Shown here: piece after piece, positions 19,040 through 30,593 of the stretch
Layout: every line of letters begins with the position of its first letter
Numbering within the stretch: the first letter of the stretch is position 1
DNA from: Eublepharis macularius
Lineage: Eukaryota > Chordata > Lepidosauria > Squamata > Eublepharidae
Length of the DNA: 64,000 nucleotides
NCBI RefSeq assembly: GCF_028583425.1
Contig: NC_072791.1
Coordinates: 13,659,868-13,723,867 of the forward strand
Direction of reading: 5' to 3'
Translations under genes and position numbers: made by a program
The notes under the pieces: model-generated
Database searches by the model: none
Told to the model about the DNA's origin: nothing
The model's input: the letters and a program-made list of their open reading frames with translations, nothing else

Positions 19040-20530
19040 TGAGGAGGTCTTATGCTGTAGTTGTTCTGAGGGACTTCAACACCCATTCAGAGACTACCTT
19101 GTTTGGGAGCAGTTCAGGATTTCTGGCCTCCATGACAACCATGGGCCTGTCTCAGGTAACCACAGGCCCCACACCCTGCACAGGATACGCTCTTGACGTG
19201 GTGTTTTTTACTCTGGGCAGAAGGTGATGTGAAGGTGTATGTGTGTGTGTGGGGGGGGGGGGACTGAAGATAGTCACCTTGTCATGGACAGCTCACCATT
19301 TGCTAGGGTTGCCAGCTCCAAGTTGGGAAATTCCTGGAGATCTGGAGGGTGGAGAAACCTGGAGAAAGTGGGGTTTGGGGAGGGAAAGCACCTTGGCATG
19401 GCATAATTCCATAGAGTCCACCCCCAAAAGTAGCCATTTTCTCCAGGTGAACTGATCTCTGTGGCCTGGAGACCAGTTGCAATTCCAGGAGATCTCCAGC
19501 CACTACCTGGAGGCTGGCAACTCTACCACTTGCTGGGATTTAGCCTTACAGGACGGAACAGGGGTGGGGGATCATTTAAAGTGATCTGATGGATCTGACC
19601 AGTTTTCAGATGGCACAGAGAATTTCCTGCTGATACGGTTGGAGCTTCTATCAATATCCTGGTTGACTCAGGAATTAGGAATTGACCAGGGGAATTGAGC
19701 TGTCTGCTCCTAGGCGCCCTCAGGTAGCCATTTGGGATTGCTGAGGGGGCTCAGGAGATGAAAGGATGAGAGAGACGGCAAAAGCTCCCTTTAAAGCCTA
19801 CTCCGTGGCAGTGATGGCCGCAGAGATCCCTTCTAAGCCACCTTTGCGTCTGCACAGTGTAGGCTAGCGGAGCTGAGCTGGGTGGACAGAGGCCTTTTGG
19901 GATCTGGACTGCAGGAGGAAGTCGAGGCTTCAGTGACCTGCTGTGACCTTTTTGCTCAGCACTTTGCAGAGAAAATCACATCAAGTTTCGACTTGGACTC
20001 TGTGTTAGCAGTGACAGGGTCAGAGGGTGCCAGGTGGAGACTCATCTCATTGGCTGGGATGCTTTTTAGTGTATTTAATCGGAGGAAGGGGGCAGGATCC
20101 TTGGGGTTTGAGGCCTCTCACCTGCCTGTCTGACCTTGCCTCCCTTGCTAATGAAATCTGCCAGGGCGGGCCTGGTTGTGGGAGGGGGTGGTTGCCACAG
20201 CATCAAAACAGACTGTGTTGCGCCCACGTCTAAAGAAAGCCTACACAGGGCCCATCGACCAGTCCGTTCTTGAGTGAGATGATTCCATTCTTGTTCCATT
20301 CTTGAGTAAGGTGACTGAGCAGGTGGCAACTGGAAACATTCAAGCTTTCCTGGATGAGGCAAATAGGTCAGGTCCTTTCCAGTCTGGTTTGAGGCTTGGT
20401 TATGGGACTGAAACAGCCTTGGTCGCTCTGGTGGATGACCTGCGCTGGGAGATGGACGGAAGAAGTGCCACTCAGCAAATTGGGCAGTGTGGTACTTCAC
20501 CAACAGCCATAGCAGTACTTTACCAGTAGT
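19040..20530 (+). mobile_element. L2 LINE fragment (endonuclease and front of reverse transcriptase), split by a MITE
   Basis: VVLRDFNTHSETT…SSSGFLASMTTMGLSQVTTGPT…GYALDVVF is the L2 endonuclease motif series (GDFN, GLSQ, GPTH…TLDLVF). After the MITE, FAQHFAEKITS and FLDEANRSGPFQSGLRLGYG, then TETALVALVDDLRWE, match the L2 reverse-transcriptase entry (FQSGFRPGHGTETAL). The catalytic box is missing. In both copies, so older than the duplication. Confidence 0.8.
19304..19525. mobile_element. MITE, 'tagggttgcc' family, inside L2
   Basis: TAGGGTTGCCAGCTCCAAGT at the left, and TACCTGGAGGCTGGCAACTCTA inverted at the right. The flanks CCATTTGCT and CCACTTGCT look like an 8-9-bp target duplication with one mismatch. 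It interrupts the L2 coding sequence. Confidence 0.8.
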
Positions 20531-20889
20531 GCTTCACCCAAAGTCTGCCTTTTCCCATACGTACCTGTCTTATCCATACCATTCTTGGGAATGGTAGCTG
20601 TGATTCTGTCAGTGAGTACAGAGCTTCTTCTGTCCTGCATTTCTGAGTTCTTCCGTATTTGTGCAGTGAATTCTGTACCATTGGAGAAAAAGGCCTGCAT
20701 TTGTCTATGATATCTCTACCAAGACTGGATTTTGCAAATGTTTGGAATCAAAACATCATCCCAAATAAGGATGCAAAGGTAGTTGTGTGACCATGAGCCA
20801 AGAGAATCTTTTTTCCCTATGCAAGGAGCTGAAATGCTAAATATCTAAAAAGATTTGAATGTCTTCCAATTATCTTTTCATCCTTCCAG
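20531..20889. other. Intron, no recognised feature, then splice acceptor
   Basis: Nothing is recognised until the acceptor TTCATCCTTCCAG before 20890. Confidence 0.4.
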
Positions 20890-20969
20890 ACGAGGCCTTG
20901 AAACCAACAATAAATTCTTCGCCAATTCTTTGCAGCAGAAATAAAGCAACTTCCACGTGGCCAGAATGG
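20890..20969 (+). CDS. Linker exon 2 of the copy-1 gene
   Basis: 80 nt between CATCCTTCCAG and TGG|GTAAGT. With the carried-in G it reads DEALKPTINSSPILCSRNKA…WPEW and leaves in phase 0. The only coding change from copy 2 is the first residue, D here and E there. No domain is recognised. Confidence 0.8.
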
Positions 20970-21222
20970 GTAAGTGTGGAACTGCAAAGCGTGACCACGA
21001 GTGCCTCCTACCACCCTCCTCTCTTGAGCCCAGAGAAAACCCATCACTCTCTTTGCCTTGGTCGCTATCTGTGCCGTTCACTAGAAGGAAAATGGAAAGC
21101 TCTGATGAAGTTTGGATGCTGTAGGAAACTCTAGTTGTAATCATTTTTGGCTTTTCCTCATAAGGGGAAGTTTTGTTCCATTCTCTGAGAGGATAGAGAG
21201 GTTTCTTTCTTTCTCTTTTCAG

Positions 21223-21349
21223 GTTCTGATGACCTTCGAGGATGTGTCTGTTCATTTCAGTGACGAGGAGTGGTCTCTACTGGATGTGGAAAAAAGAAGA
21301 CTTCACAAGGAAGTCATGGAGGACAATTTTCAGAATGTGGCCTTCCTGG
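21223..21349 (+). CDS. KRAB-A exon of the copy-1 gene
   Basis: The exon is exactly 127 nt, the standard KRAB-A exon size, after TTCTCTTTTCAG and before CTGG|GTAAGG. It reads VLMTFEDVSVHFSDEEWSLL, then DVEKRRLHKEVMEDNFQNVA. It keeps the core residues DV (positions 7-8), EEW (15-17) and the VM helix used by KRAB boxes to bind the TRIM28/KAP1 corepressor. The usual MLEN is MEDN here, which may alter binding. The role is recruitment of heterochromatin-forming repressors to sites bound by the fingers. Confidence 0.93.
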
Positions 21350-22188
21350 GTAAGGGTCCCCTTTCCCTTAATTCACAAAAGCTGAAGGCAGAAATTGCTC
21401 CTTCGTAGGTCTCTCGTAGGGCTCTTCTAATGGAGACTCTTGGTTGTGGAGTGGGGGAGGGGGTTGCACATGCCCACAAAGGAAGGACTTCTGCATATCT
21501 AGTGGATTTCCCAAGTATTAACTGGTAAGCTAAATTATGGGTTTGTAAACTTAGAGGAACACTTCATGGGATATCAACAATGCCTCCTCATGGGCCTTTC
21601 AGAGCAGCGAAGGAAGTCAGCATTTAAAATAACAAACATAATATTATTAGGATTTATATAGGGCCCTTCACTTCGTTTTTACAAAAGTACAAAAAGACAT
21701 TTCCTTGCTCCAAGGATCTTACGGTCTCCCATCGGACAAGAGGAGGATAACGGTGGGGTGGCGGCGCAGGGATGAATTAGGGTCATTCTATTCATTCTAC
21801 TGACACTAGTGTAGAGTTCGGTATGGTCAAGCCATGCTAGAAATCTTTAGTAAGAATTCCGCATCTGGGGGGTTGATCAACACCATTTCCGCACCCTACA
21901 AGGAGTCCAGGGGCTGTTAAAAGAAAGAGGAGTCCTTACTGGACGTTCTTCAGGGCCGCCTTAGATGGTGTCAGTCTGGAATGCTGGATTCTGCATGCCT
22001 TTGGAGGGGGCTGAGATCCTGGGCCATGGTGGCTGTGTCTGGGCTAGGGCTTCCCTTCCCTGTGCTGGAGTGCCCTGCTCCCTCCTCTGCTCTGGAACAC
22101 GTGCGGTATCCAGAGACGGAGACTTCCGGATCCAAGCACTACCTCCTCGCCTCTCATGCAGTCACTTTTCTGTTTCTTTTCCCAAAAG
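21350..22188. other. Intron after KRAB-A
   Basis: A degraded interspersed repeat is suggested at 21640-21760 (ATTAGGATTTATATAGGGCC…CTCCAAGGATCTTACGGTCT). Otherwise nothing is recognised. The stretch 21980-22150 differs from copy 2 more than its surroundings. Confidence 0.35.
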
Positions 22189-22227
22189 GAGGACTTCTGG
22201 AGCCAGAAGAAAGCGAGAGATCAGCAG
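22189..22227 (+). CDS. 39-nt exon between KRAB-A and the finger exon
   Basis: Acceptor CTTTTCCCAAAAG and donor GCAG|GTATGA. It reads (G)GLLEPEESERSA plus one base. It occupies the place of a KRAB-B/linker exon but is too short for a standard KRAB-B box. The phase fits both neighbours. Confidence 0.78.
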
Positions 22228-23215
22228 GTATGAACCTCCTTGTGTAGTGTGGCCTTTTTTCCTGGTGTATCCAGACAGGACTTCTTGGGCTAACCTTCAG
22301 TGGCTGGAGAACAGAGAGATTTTTGAAGAGCAAACAGCCAAGAATAGTTAGGAAAGCTTTCTCAAACAGTTAGAACAGAGAACAAAACGTAGGCTTATTG
22401 GTGCCTGATCTTGGAGGAAACTTGTACACACCATCCAGTTGTTTTCAGCATTTATTTAAATGACTCTCCAAGTAACACAACATGAATTATCAATACCAAA
22501 TTTTTAACTAGGGTAAGAACGGGATGAAGTAGCCACAGTGTAGCCTCAAAAATATTTGCAAAAGATTCCTCAGGAGACCGCAGAACACCTAAGAATGGGA
22601 AACCCCTTAGTTAAATTCCTGGCTGAAAAGAAATGGTCTTGACCCAGTGCTAAAAGGTAGCAAGGTAGGCTCCAGGCAAGCTTCTAGAAGGGAGGAGCCA
22701 CTGCTGAAAAGGCCCCGTGACTGGTGACTTCCAGTCGCTATGCTTAGGGGCTCTGAGAGCAGGGCTCGGGTGTCAGCCCTTAATGGGGAGGGCACAGCCT
22801 GGCCAGAGGCAGGCCCCTAAATACTCCGGCCCCATTTAGGACCTTAAAGGTATAACCAGAATCACTCTGGGCTGCTCCCATTGGTCCCCCGAGACCAGAA
22901 GTGTTTCTTCTGATTGGCTGTACTCCTTTGGAGAGAGGGGATCGGATCTTGGGTGTGATGAGGCCAGGGCAGGTGATCTGATGGGGGGAGGGCAGCAAGC
23001 CCATCCCCATATTTCTTGTTTTCAAGCAATTCTTACTTTTTAAGAAGGGCAGGATACGAGGTATCGTGAGGTTTTCCCAGTTTGTGCTCACCTCTATTCC
23101 ATTTACTTGCGCAGTGACCCTGTGAAGTAAGAAAAACTGGAGAAGAGTGATTGATCCAAGACCAGTGTGCTGAAGATGTAGGGAGCTTAGCTTTGGTCCC
23201 CATAGTTCACATCTA
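22228..23215. other. Last intron, left part
   Basis: 22590-22960 (for example CCCATTTAGGACCTTAAAGG, and AGCTTCTAGAAGGGAGGAGC) resembles an old L2-type LINE segment. No gene is seen. Confidence 0.35.
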
Positions 23216-23620
23216 AAGCTCTTTTCCAGAATGCCCTTCCATTCCATATTGAAATACAGGAAGCTCTTTTCCAGAATGCCCTTCCATTCCATATTGAAAT
23301 ACAGGAAGCTCTTTTCCAGAATGCCCTTCCATTCCATATTGAAATACAGGAAGCTCTTTTCCAGAATGCCCTTCCATTCCATATTGAAATACAGGAAGCT
23401 CTTTTCCAGAATGCCCTTCTATTCCATATTGAAATACAGGAAGCTCTTTTCCAGAATGCCCTTCCATTCCATATTGAAATACAGGAAGCTCTTTTCCAGA
23501 ATGCCCTTCCATTCCATATTGAAATACAGGAAGCTCTTTTCCAGAATGCCCTTCTATTCCATATTGAAATACAGGAAGCTCTTTTCCAGAATGCCCTTCC
23601 ATTCCATATTGAAATACAGG
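23216..23620. repeat. 45-bp VNTR, 9 units
   Basis: Nine head-to-tail copies of a 45-bp unit (AAGCTCTTTTCCAGAATGCC…TTGAAATACAGG). The only variation seen is C/T in 'ccttC/Tcattcc' (order C,C,C,C,T,C,C,T,C). Because 45 is a multiple of three and the unit lacks stops in several frames, long repetitive frames appear on both strands; they are not treated as genes. Confidence 0.97.
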
Positions 23621-23769
23621 AAGAGATCTGCCAGAGGTCCATCTAGCCCTGCCTCCCGTTTCCCAGAGTGGCCAGCTGGAGTCCCCAGAACATTCTCAAG
23701 CAGAGGGGCAGAGGCAAAGCCTCCCTCTCAGATTGTCTGGCTGGCAACCAGACTTCAGAGAGATGTTGC

Positions 23770-25445
23770 CTGAAAAGACAGAAGTTCGTCCGAGTCCCCT
23801 TGGGAGTGGTGGGCCCACTGCAGGGAGAGGAAAGTAGAATCTTAACAGGTGACAGAGAGGGCAGAACTGCTCAGTTTCTACTTTACCTCAGTCTTCTCTT
23901 CCCAGGGAAAGGGTGCTCAACCTGGCAAAAAGAGAATACATGATGAAAGAAGGGAGTAGCCTAGGGTAGGTGACGGGGTGGTACATAACCACCTAGCTTC
24001 CTTAACTGAAAATGTATCCCTAGGGCCAGATTGCATCCTAGGGTCCTAATGGAACTTGGTGGTGTGATTTTGGAGACTCTGTCTATAATCGACAATCTGT
24101 AAGAATCTCTGAGAATTCTTGGAGAGCAGGTGAGGTGCCAGAAGATCGAAGATGGGCACATGTTGTCCCCATCGTCCAGAAGGGGGAAAAGGAGGATCCA
24201 GGTAACTATTGATCTTTCAGCTTCACATCCGTATCTGGAAATGTGTTCGAACAAATCCTGAAAGAATCACTCCTGGAGCATTTCAAAAAGAAGGCTGTGA
24301 TTATCAAGAGCAAGCCTGGGTTCCTCAAGAGCAAGTCATGCTAGACTAACCTTATCTCGTTTTTAGATTGAGTCACTATTTTGGCAGATGAGGGGAATTC
24401 TGCGGACATAGTTTTTCTTGATTTCAGTAAGGCTTTCTTGTCAGCATTTGTTGACAAATGTGATTTGGATGCTGCTGCTAAGTGGATTTGTGATTAGGTA
24501 ACAGGTCGTAGCTAAAGAGTGCTTGTAAATGGTTCTTCATCTTCTTGGAGAGGAATGACAAGCGGCATAGCCTCAGGGATATGTCCTGGGCCCTCTCTTG
24601 TTCAAAGTCTTTATAAATGACTTGGATGAAGGAATAGAGGGGATACTTGCTAAAGTTCCAAATGATACTAAATTAGGAGGAGTAACAAATACTGTAGAAG
24701 ATGGAATCAAGATTCAGAATGATCTTGACCATCTGGATAACTGGGATAAAACTAACAAAATGTCTTTCATCACCGACAAATATAAAGTTTGTCTTCTCGG
24801 TAGAAAACAATGCATAATTACAGGATGGGTGAGACTTGTCTTGGCAGTAATACATGCGAAGAAGATCTAGGGGTCTTAGAAGAGCATACACTGACCATGA
24901 TTCAGCAGTGTGATGTGGTAGGTAAAACGACAAATGCGATCTGGGGCTGGATCAACAGAAATATAATGTCCAGATCACGGGAAGTGATAATATAATTTAG
25001 CTCCACTTAGACCTCACTTGGAGAAATGTGCTCAGTTTTGGGCACTACAGTTTTAAGAACGATTTTGAGAAGCCGGAATATGTCCAAAGTAGGGCAACAA
25101 ATATGGTGAACGGTCTGGAGACGAAATCCTATGTGGAGGGTTTGAAGGAGTGGGTATGTTTAGTCTGGAGAGGAGGCTACTGAGAGGTAATATGACAGCT
25201 GTCACATCGAGGGTGGAACGCAGTTATTTTCTGTTGCTGTAGATGGTGAGACCAGAAACAACGGGTTAAATTAAAGCAAAAGAGTTGTTGGCTAAATATT
25301 AGGAAGAACTTTGTGACAGAGCAGGTCCTCAATGGAGCAGGTTTCCTTGGGAGGTGGTGGGCTTTCCTTGTTGGGAAGTTTGTGAATAGAGGCTAGATGG
25401 CCGTCTGTCAGCAATGCTGAGTCTATGATTCAGTATGAATTCAGG
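23770..25445 (+). mobile_element. Old CR1 LINE, 3' half
   Basis: Recognisable pieces in order: a RAELLSFYFTSVFSSQ-like piece (clearest in copy 2), VFINDLDEGIEGILAK…DTKLGGVTNTVEDG…DLDHLDNW, CEEDLGVLEEHTLTMIQQCDVV, SRSREVII, then the 3' end ATATTAGGAAGAACTTTGTG and TCCTTGGGAGGTGGTGGGCT. These are consecutive CR1 ORF2 and 3' UTR landmarks. Many frame breaks; present in both copies. Confidence 0.8.
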
Positions 25446-25483
25446 CAGATGGTGAGAGGGAGGGCAGGAAGTGATGAGCCTGT

Positions 25484-25582
25484 GCTCTGTTCCTGTGGCC
25501 CTTTCATAAGTTGAAAAAGACAAGAAGAAAGGTCGGGGGGAACACCAAAAAAAGAATTATGAAAGGGCCACAAGAACAGAGC
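25484..25582. repeat. 26-bp inverted repeat at the CR1/Penelope junction
   Basis: GCTCTGTTCCTGTGGCCCTT… (25484-25509) pairs with …AAGGGCCACAAGAACAGAGC (25557-25582), one mismatch, 47-bp spacer. Confidence 0.85.
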
Positions 25583-25589
25583 ACAGGAA

Positions 25590-28500
25590 CAGAGCATATA
25601 TATATATACACACACACACAAATTCATGTATTTATTACAAAATGGTTTTTAAAAAATAATGCAGGGCCAAATACAGCCTCAACACAGGTTAAAACCATAC
25701 AGAAATCTCAAACAAAGAATGTCTGTGCCCCTGACCAAACGCATTTCGGTCTTACGGCCTTCTTCAGTAGCAAAACATAGTTGTTACACATTAACTCCAG
25801 ACAATGCTAAAAGTATAGTCAGTCAATGTAGGACCAAATTGGAATTTTGCTACAAAAATAGGAGGAAAAGTTTAAATTTGATACAATATTTATAATTTTT
25901 TAATTATGACATAAAATATTTTTCTTATAAAAATACATTCAATATTCTCATTAATGTACAAAATGCAAGGTGGGAGGTGTTTTTCATATCAGAATTTATT
26001 CAAAATTACTTACATCTAATTAAAGGAAAATCTCAAGGCAGAAAAGTACTTAAGAAGTGTCGATTGAAATCCCCTTCTGTCCTCTTCAGGTGCGCATATC
26101 TTGAGTGGTAATTCAATTGTGTATCTGGAAAAAGATTCAAGAAATGCCCTAATAACAAGATGAGTACATGGTGATTAAAGAGAGAAAATGTAAAATGTTT
26201 CAGAGAGACCTCAAAGATTATGAGGAAAAGAGAGTTTATGAATGGTCCAAGGATGCAAAAGTAGGTCTAAAGAGAAAATCTCTCTCTTTTAATACCATTT
26301 CTAACACTTCTAAGGTCCATTTGTTCCATGCCTAGTACTTGTAATACTATCAATTTCATAGACAAAAGAAGCAAAAACATATGACAACAGAGCCGAAAGT
26401 ATATCTTAGGAGAAAAACGTTGAAAACTCACAAGCAGGCAGCTTCACAATAGGCACCTCTCAGTGTTGGAAATATCTGTTCTTAAAAAATGATTCTCCTT
26501 TATTCCTACTCCACATCATGATGCTTTTAAATTAAGGATAGAAGTACAACAATTGTTTAGAAAACTTAAGGCTATCCGATTATTTTAAGAACAAAGAAGA
26601 GCCAATATTAGGGCAGGATTCTAAATTCAAACCGAAATCTCGTTTTAATGCCCCCTCATAGAATCCTAGAATCTTAGCCATTCAGGAATTAGCTTTGGAG
26701 GATTTAAACAGAATGGCATCAAACAGAAATATCGGAAATCTCAGTTTGGCATAACTTTCATGCAGCTGAGAAACAAACGTTAAAAAGATTAACAGCCTGT
26801 GAAGATCTTGTCTTGAAACCTGCAGGCAAAAGAGGAGCTGTTGTGGTGTGGGATAGGCAAGATGACGTTAAGGAGGCCTACAGGCAATTAAATAACAGCT
26901 CGCAGTAGAGTGAGCTTACTGAGGAACCCTTCTTTAAAATTAAGAAATTACTTGTATCTTAGATGAAGCCTTACTGGCAGAACTTCTGTCTAGGTCTACT
27001 TATGATTTTCTCCAACAAACTGAAAATAAACTTCCGCAGTTCTACCTCTTGCCAAAAATTCACAATGTTGTGATCCCAGTTCCTGGAAAACCTATTGTCT
27101 CAGGATAGGGTTCTGTTCTTGAAAATTGCACTGTGCATTTTGATTAATTTTTGAAACCTTTCATTCTTAAAATTAATATCGATCTAAGGGATAGAATGGA
27201 TTCTATATAGAATGGATTCTAAGGGATAGAATGGATTCTAATCTTAAAAAGATTACCTTTACCTTTTTAAGGGATAGAATGGAACTTCTAAGGCCACATT
27301 AATTACATTCAACTTGAAATGAAGGATATGATTTTGTTACCTTAGATGGGGTCTCTTTATACACAAATATATCACAGGACGAAGCCTTAGAAGTATCGCA
27401 GGAAACACTGGACAGGAGACAAAATGCTTCTAAACCTCCACCTAATTCTTTATGTCAAATAACTGGATTTCCAATTTCAAGGGGAAAAAATTTTTGGCAA
27501 ATCTCAGGGACTGCTGTGGGGTACATATTGCCCCAGAACTTGCTAATGTATTCATGAATATATTAGAAGACAAATTTATTCTGTTTGCAAGCAATATGTG
27601 TAGAAGCAAAATCATTTTATATAAGCAGTATTTAGATGATATTTTTATGATTTGGAAAGGTTCAGCACATCTGCTGTCACAATTCAGGCAATTCATTAAC
27701 ACCATTCATTATACAATTAATTTTGAAATAACATTTGACAAGAAAAAAATTAAGCTTTTAAATGTGGAGATTAGAAAGGTGGGAAATACGATTGAGGTGG
27801 ATATATATAGAAATATATTGAGGTGGATATATATATAGGAAGCACACTGATGCAGATTTCTTCCTTGCCGGGGACAGCTTCCATCCCTCCCATCTAAAAG
27901 GAAATCTACCCTGTTCACAAATGTTTAGAATAGGAAGATACTGCAATCATTTCACAGACTTTGTTGCAAGGGCTGATGAGACAGTTTGTAGATCGGGGTT
28001 ATTCTTCTAAAGTGGGTGATCAGGGTTTTGATAAAGTAAAAAATACTCCTAGATCATCACTATTGGCTCCTAGAATTAGACGGCAGTACAGACATTAACT
28101 TTTGATGGTAGATACACACAGGTTAAAAACATCATCAATAAACATTGGCACCTTCTGTCAAATATTCAGAGATGCCGTTCTACCCGTCTTTTCACTTACA
28201 GGTGCTCTAAAAATTGGAAGGACTTGTTGGTTAGAAGCAGATTGAAATCTTCCTTCAGAGATAAGATTGGAATTGACAGCAAAGCTAAACCAGTTGAGAA
28301 TTTTCCTTGCAGAAGCTGTTCAGTTTGTTCTTGTCTTTGTAGTACCTTTTTCTATAATTCGTCCAAATGAAGCAGATATTCTATAAAATCATTTGTTTAA
28401 TTCTAATGAGTTATGTATGTAATCCAATGCCCTTGTGATCTAATGTATGTAGGCTTTACCACCAGAGCTGTAAGGAAAAGAGTTTGTGAACACAGAAGCT

Positions 28501-29935
28501 GCATTAGATTACAAAGAAGAAAGAAACCCCTTTGGTCCAGCATTTCAAGGCCTTGGGACATACAGATAACCAGCTGCATTTCTGGGTGCTGGAGAAGATT
28601 CAGGCTCCTAGCTTACATCTTTTGCAATGTCTGAGGGAGTGAGAGACCTATTGGATTTACACTCTGAACACTCTATATCCATATGGCCTGAATGAGGAAG
28701 TGAATTGGTTGTGCGTCTGATACTAAGTTGCCCTTTTAGTATGTATTTATTGTGTTACGTATTGTCGATATTCATTTATACACTGTAATTTTTTTCCTTT
28801 CCCCCTATTTCTTCTGCCATTGTGCACTGGGACATTCCCAATGTATATTTGCCCCCTTACTCTGATTGCATCACCCCCTTGCCTGATATATAAGGACTGC
28901 GACACTTTCCCCTTTCAACTTACATTACCACGTGCCTCCACTTAAAATTTGAATTTTTTTAATGATACTTTTTTATTAATTTGATGGTATTATTATATAT
29001 AATTTAATACTTGTGGTTTGGGGTTCTTTTTTATACATTTCTTATATACAAAATTTTGTTCTTAGTGTCAGTCTATGAAATTCAAGTTACTCTGATTTCA
29101 TCTCCCACCCCTTGCTGCAAGAAGTACAGGTGTCCATAGTAAATCCAAAGGCAAGGAAGCTTCTGGCTGAACACAAAGCTTTTGTTGAGAATGACATGTT
29201 AGTTACAAGTTGCAGTGTATCAAATCCTTTCCATCCCATATGCCTAGTAAAAGCAGAGGCTTGGGAATGAGACATGAACTCCTCCAAGGTCTGTGGCTAG
29301 CGGAGCTAGATAAGGCCTTCCTGGGAACACAGCTGTCTCTGTGAACCTGCATACAAACAACACTGGAAAAATACAGTAGTGAGTTGCATCAGAAAACAAT
29401 ATGGCAGTACTTTGGGTATCAGGCCTGACACTTAGGATGTTGGTTGAATATTTTTTCAGGTACACAATTGAATTACTACTCAAGATATGTGCACTTCATG
29501 AGGGCAGAAGGGGATTTCAGTTGAGGCGCCTTAAGTTGATTTCAGCCTTGAGTTTTGCACATTAATTAGGCATAAGTAATTTTGCTTAATTTCTTTTAAG
29601 AAAAATATCTTTTTATGCCATAATTAAAAAATGTAAATATTCTGTCAAATTGAAACAATTTTTTTTCATTTTTCCTCATTTTTTGTAGCATAATTCCAAT
29701 TTCATCCTACATTGACTAAACATATTATAGCATTATGTGGAGTTAATGTGTAAGAACTATACTTGAACACTAAAGAAGACCATAAGGCCGAAATACGTTT
29801 GGTCAGGGGTGCATAAAGTCTTTGTTTGAGATTTCAGTATGATTTTAATGTGTACTGAGACTTTATTTGGCCCTGTATTAGTTTTATTATGTGTGTGTGT
29901 GTGTGTGTGTATATATTTATATATTATGTTATGTA
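25590..29935 (+). mobile_element. Penelope-like retroelement with inverted terminal repeats
   Basis: Coding landmarks on the plus strand are a reverse-transcriptase piece at 27452-27838 (ANVFMNILEDKFI…KQYLDDIFMIWKG…FRQFINTI…IKLLNVEIRK) and a GIY-YIG endonuclease piece at 28413-28560 (MYVIQCPCDLMYVGFTTRAV…CEHRSCI). Both are Penelope hallmarks. The ends (about 25597-26150 and 29420-29935) are inverted copies of one another, as Penelope pseudo-LTRs can be. Several breaks; not intact. Lies in the last intron and is shared with copy 2, so older than the duplication. Confidence 0.88.
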
Positions 29936-30593
29936 TGTTATATATTTAGCTGTTTAAATACTAAGCTATTCAATTTGGACTCATTTAAGCTTTGAGGTTT
30001 GTAAGCCTTTTCTTATGTTCCCAGAGTAATTCTGAAAGCAACTTTGTGGTCAGGAAAGAATTTCCCTCCAGGCCACATTTGCCTCGAACCTAGAGGGTTT
30101 TTTTGCCTTGCTCTGGACATGGAGCAGGAATCACTGAGGGAGTAGCACAGGATTAGCTCTGAAATTTCCTCAGGCTTTGTTCCTTTATTTGTTATTTGCC
30201 ATTGGACATCATGGGCCCAAATGATTACATGCGGGATTGTGCAATATGCACTGCTGAGAGTGGGTTGTAAAATTGCTTCTGCTCTTTTTTTACTACCAGT
30301 TTTAATTATTTTAATTTCTATTTATTTTTAAACTGCTGTAATCCGCTCTGAGCCTGATTGTGGAAGAGCAGACTACAAACTGAATTAATCAATCAATAGG
30401 TTGGACTCGATGGCCCTTCCGATTCTATTTTTCTATGTTCACCCTACATGAAAACTCAATGATCAAAATTTAATACTTGTTATGTCTCCTGTTAATGGGT
30501 TTTCTCTTCTGTTGTTATCAAGAGTTGTTAATGGCCTTTCTCCCTTAATTCTGCTTTTGTTTGAAGGGCTAACGAGTCTCCTCTTTATTCCAG
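29936..30593. other. End of the last intron, with LINE/SINE tails
   Basis: 30300-30385 is an L2-type 3' end (AATCCGCTCTGAGCCTGATT). 30390-30437 is a CR1 3' terminus (GGTTGGACTCGATGGCCCTT). The finger-exon acceptor CTCTTTATTCCAG precedes 30594. Confidence 0.5.

Noticed and set aside
23216-23620. CRISPR array
   Set aside because: Units are contiguous 45-bp repeats without spacers, in a vertebrate intron.
23187-23773. Long repetitive frames (MPFHSILKYRKLFSR and antisense) over the VNTR
   Set aside because: They arise because the 45-bp unit is a multiple of three and stop-free; unit number differs between copies and they lie in an intron.
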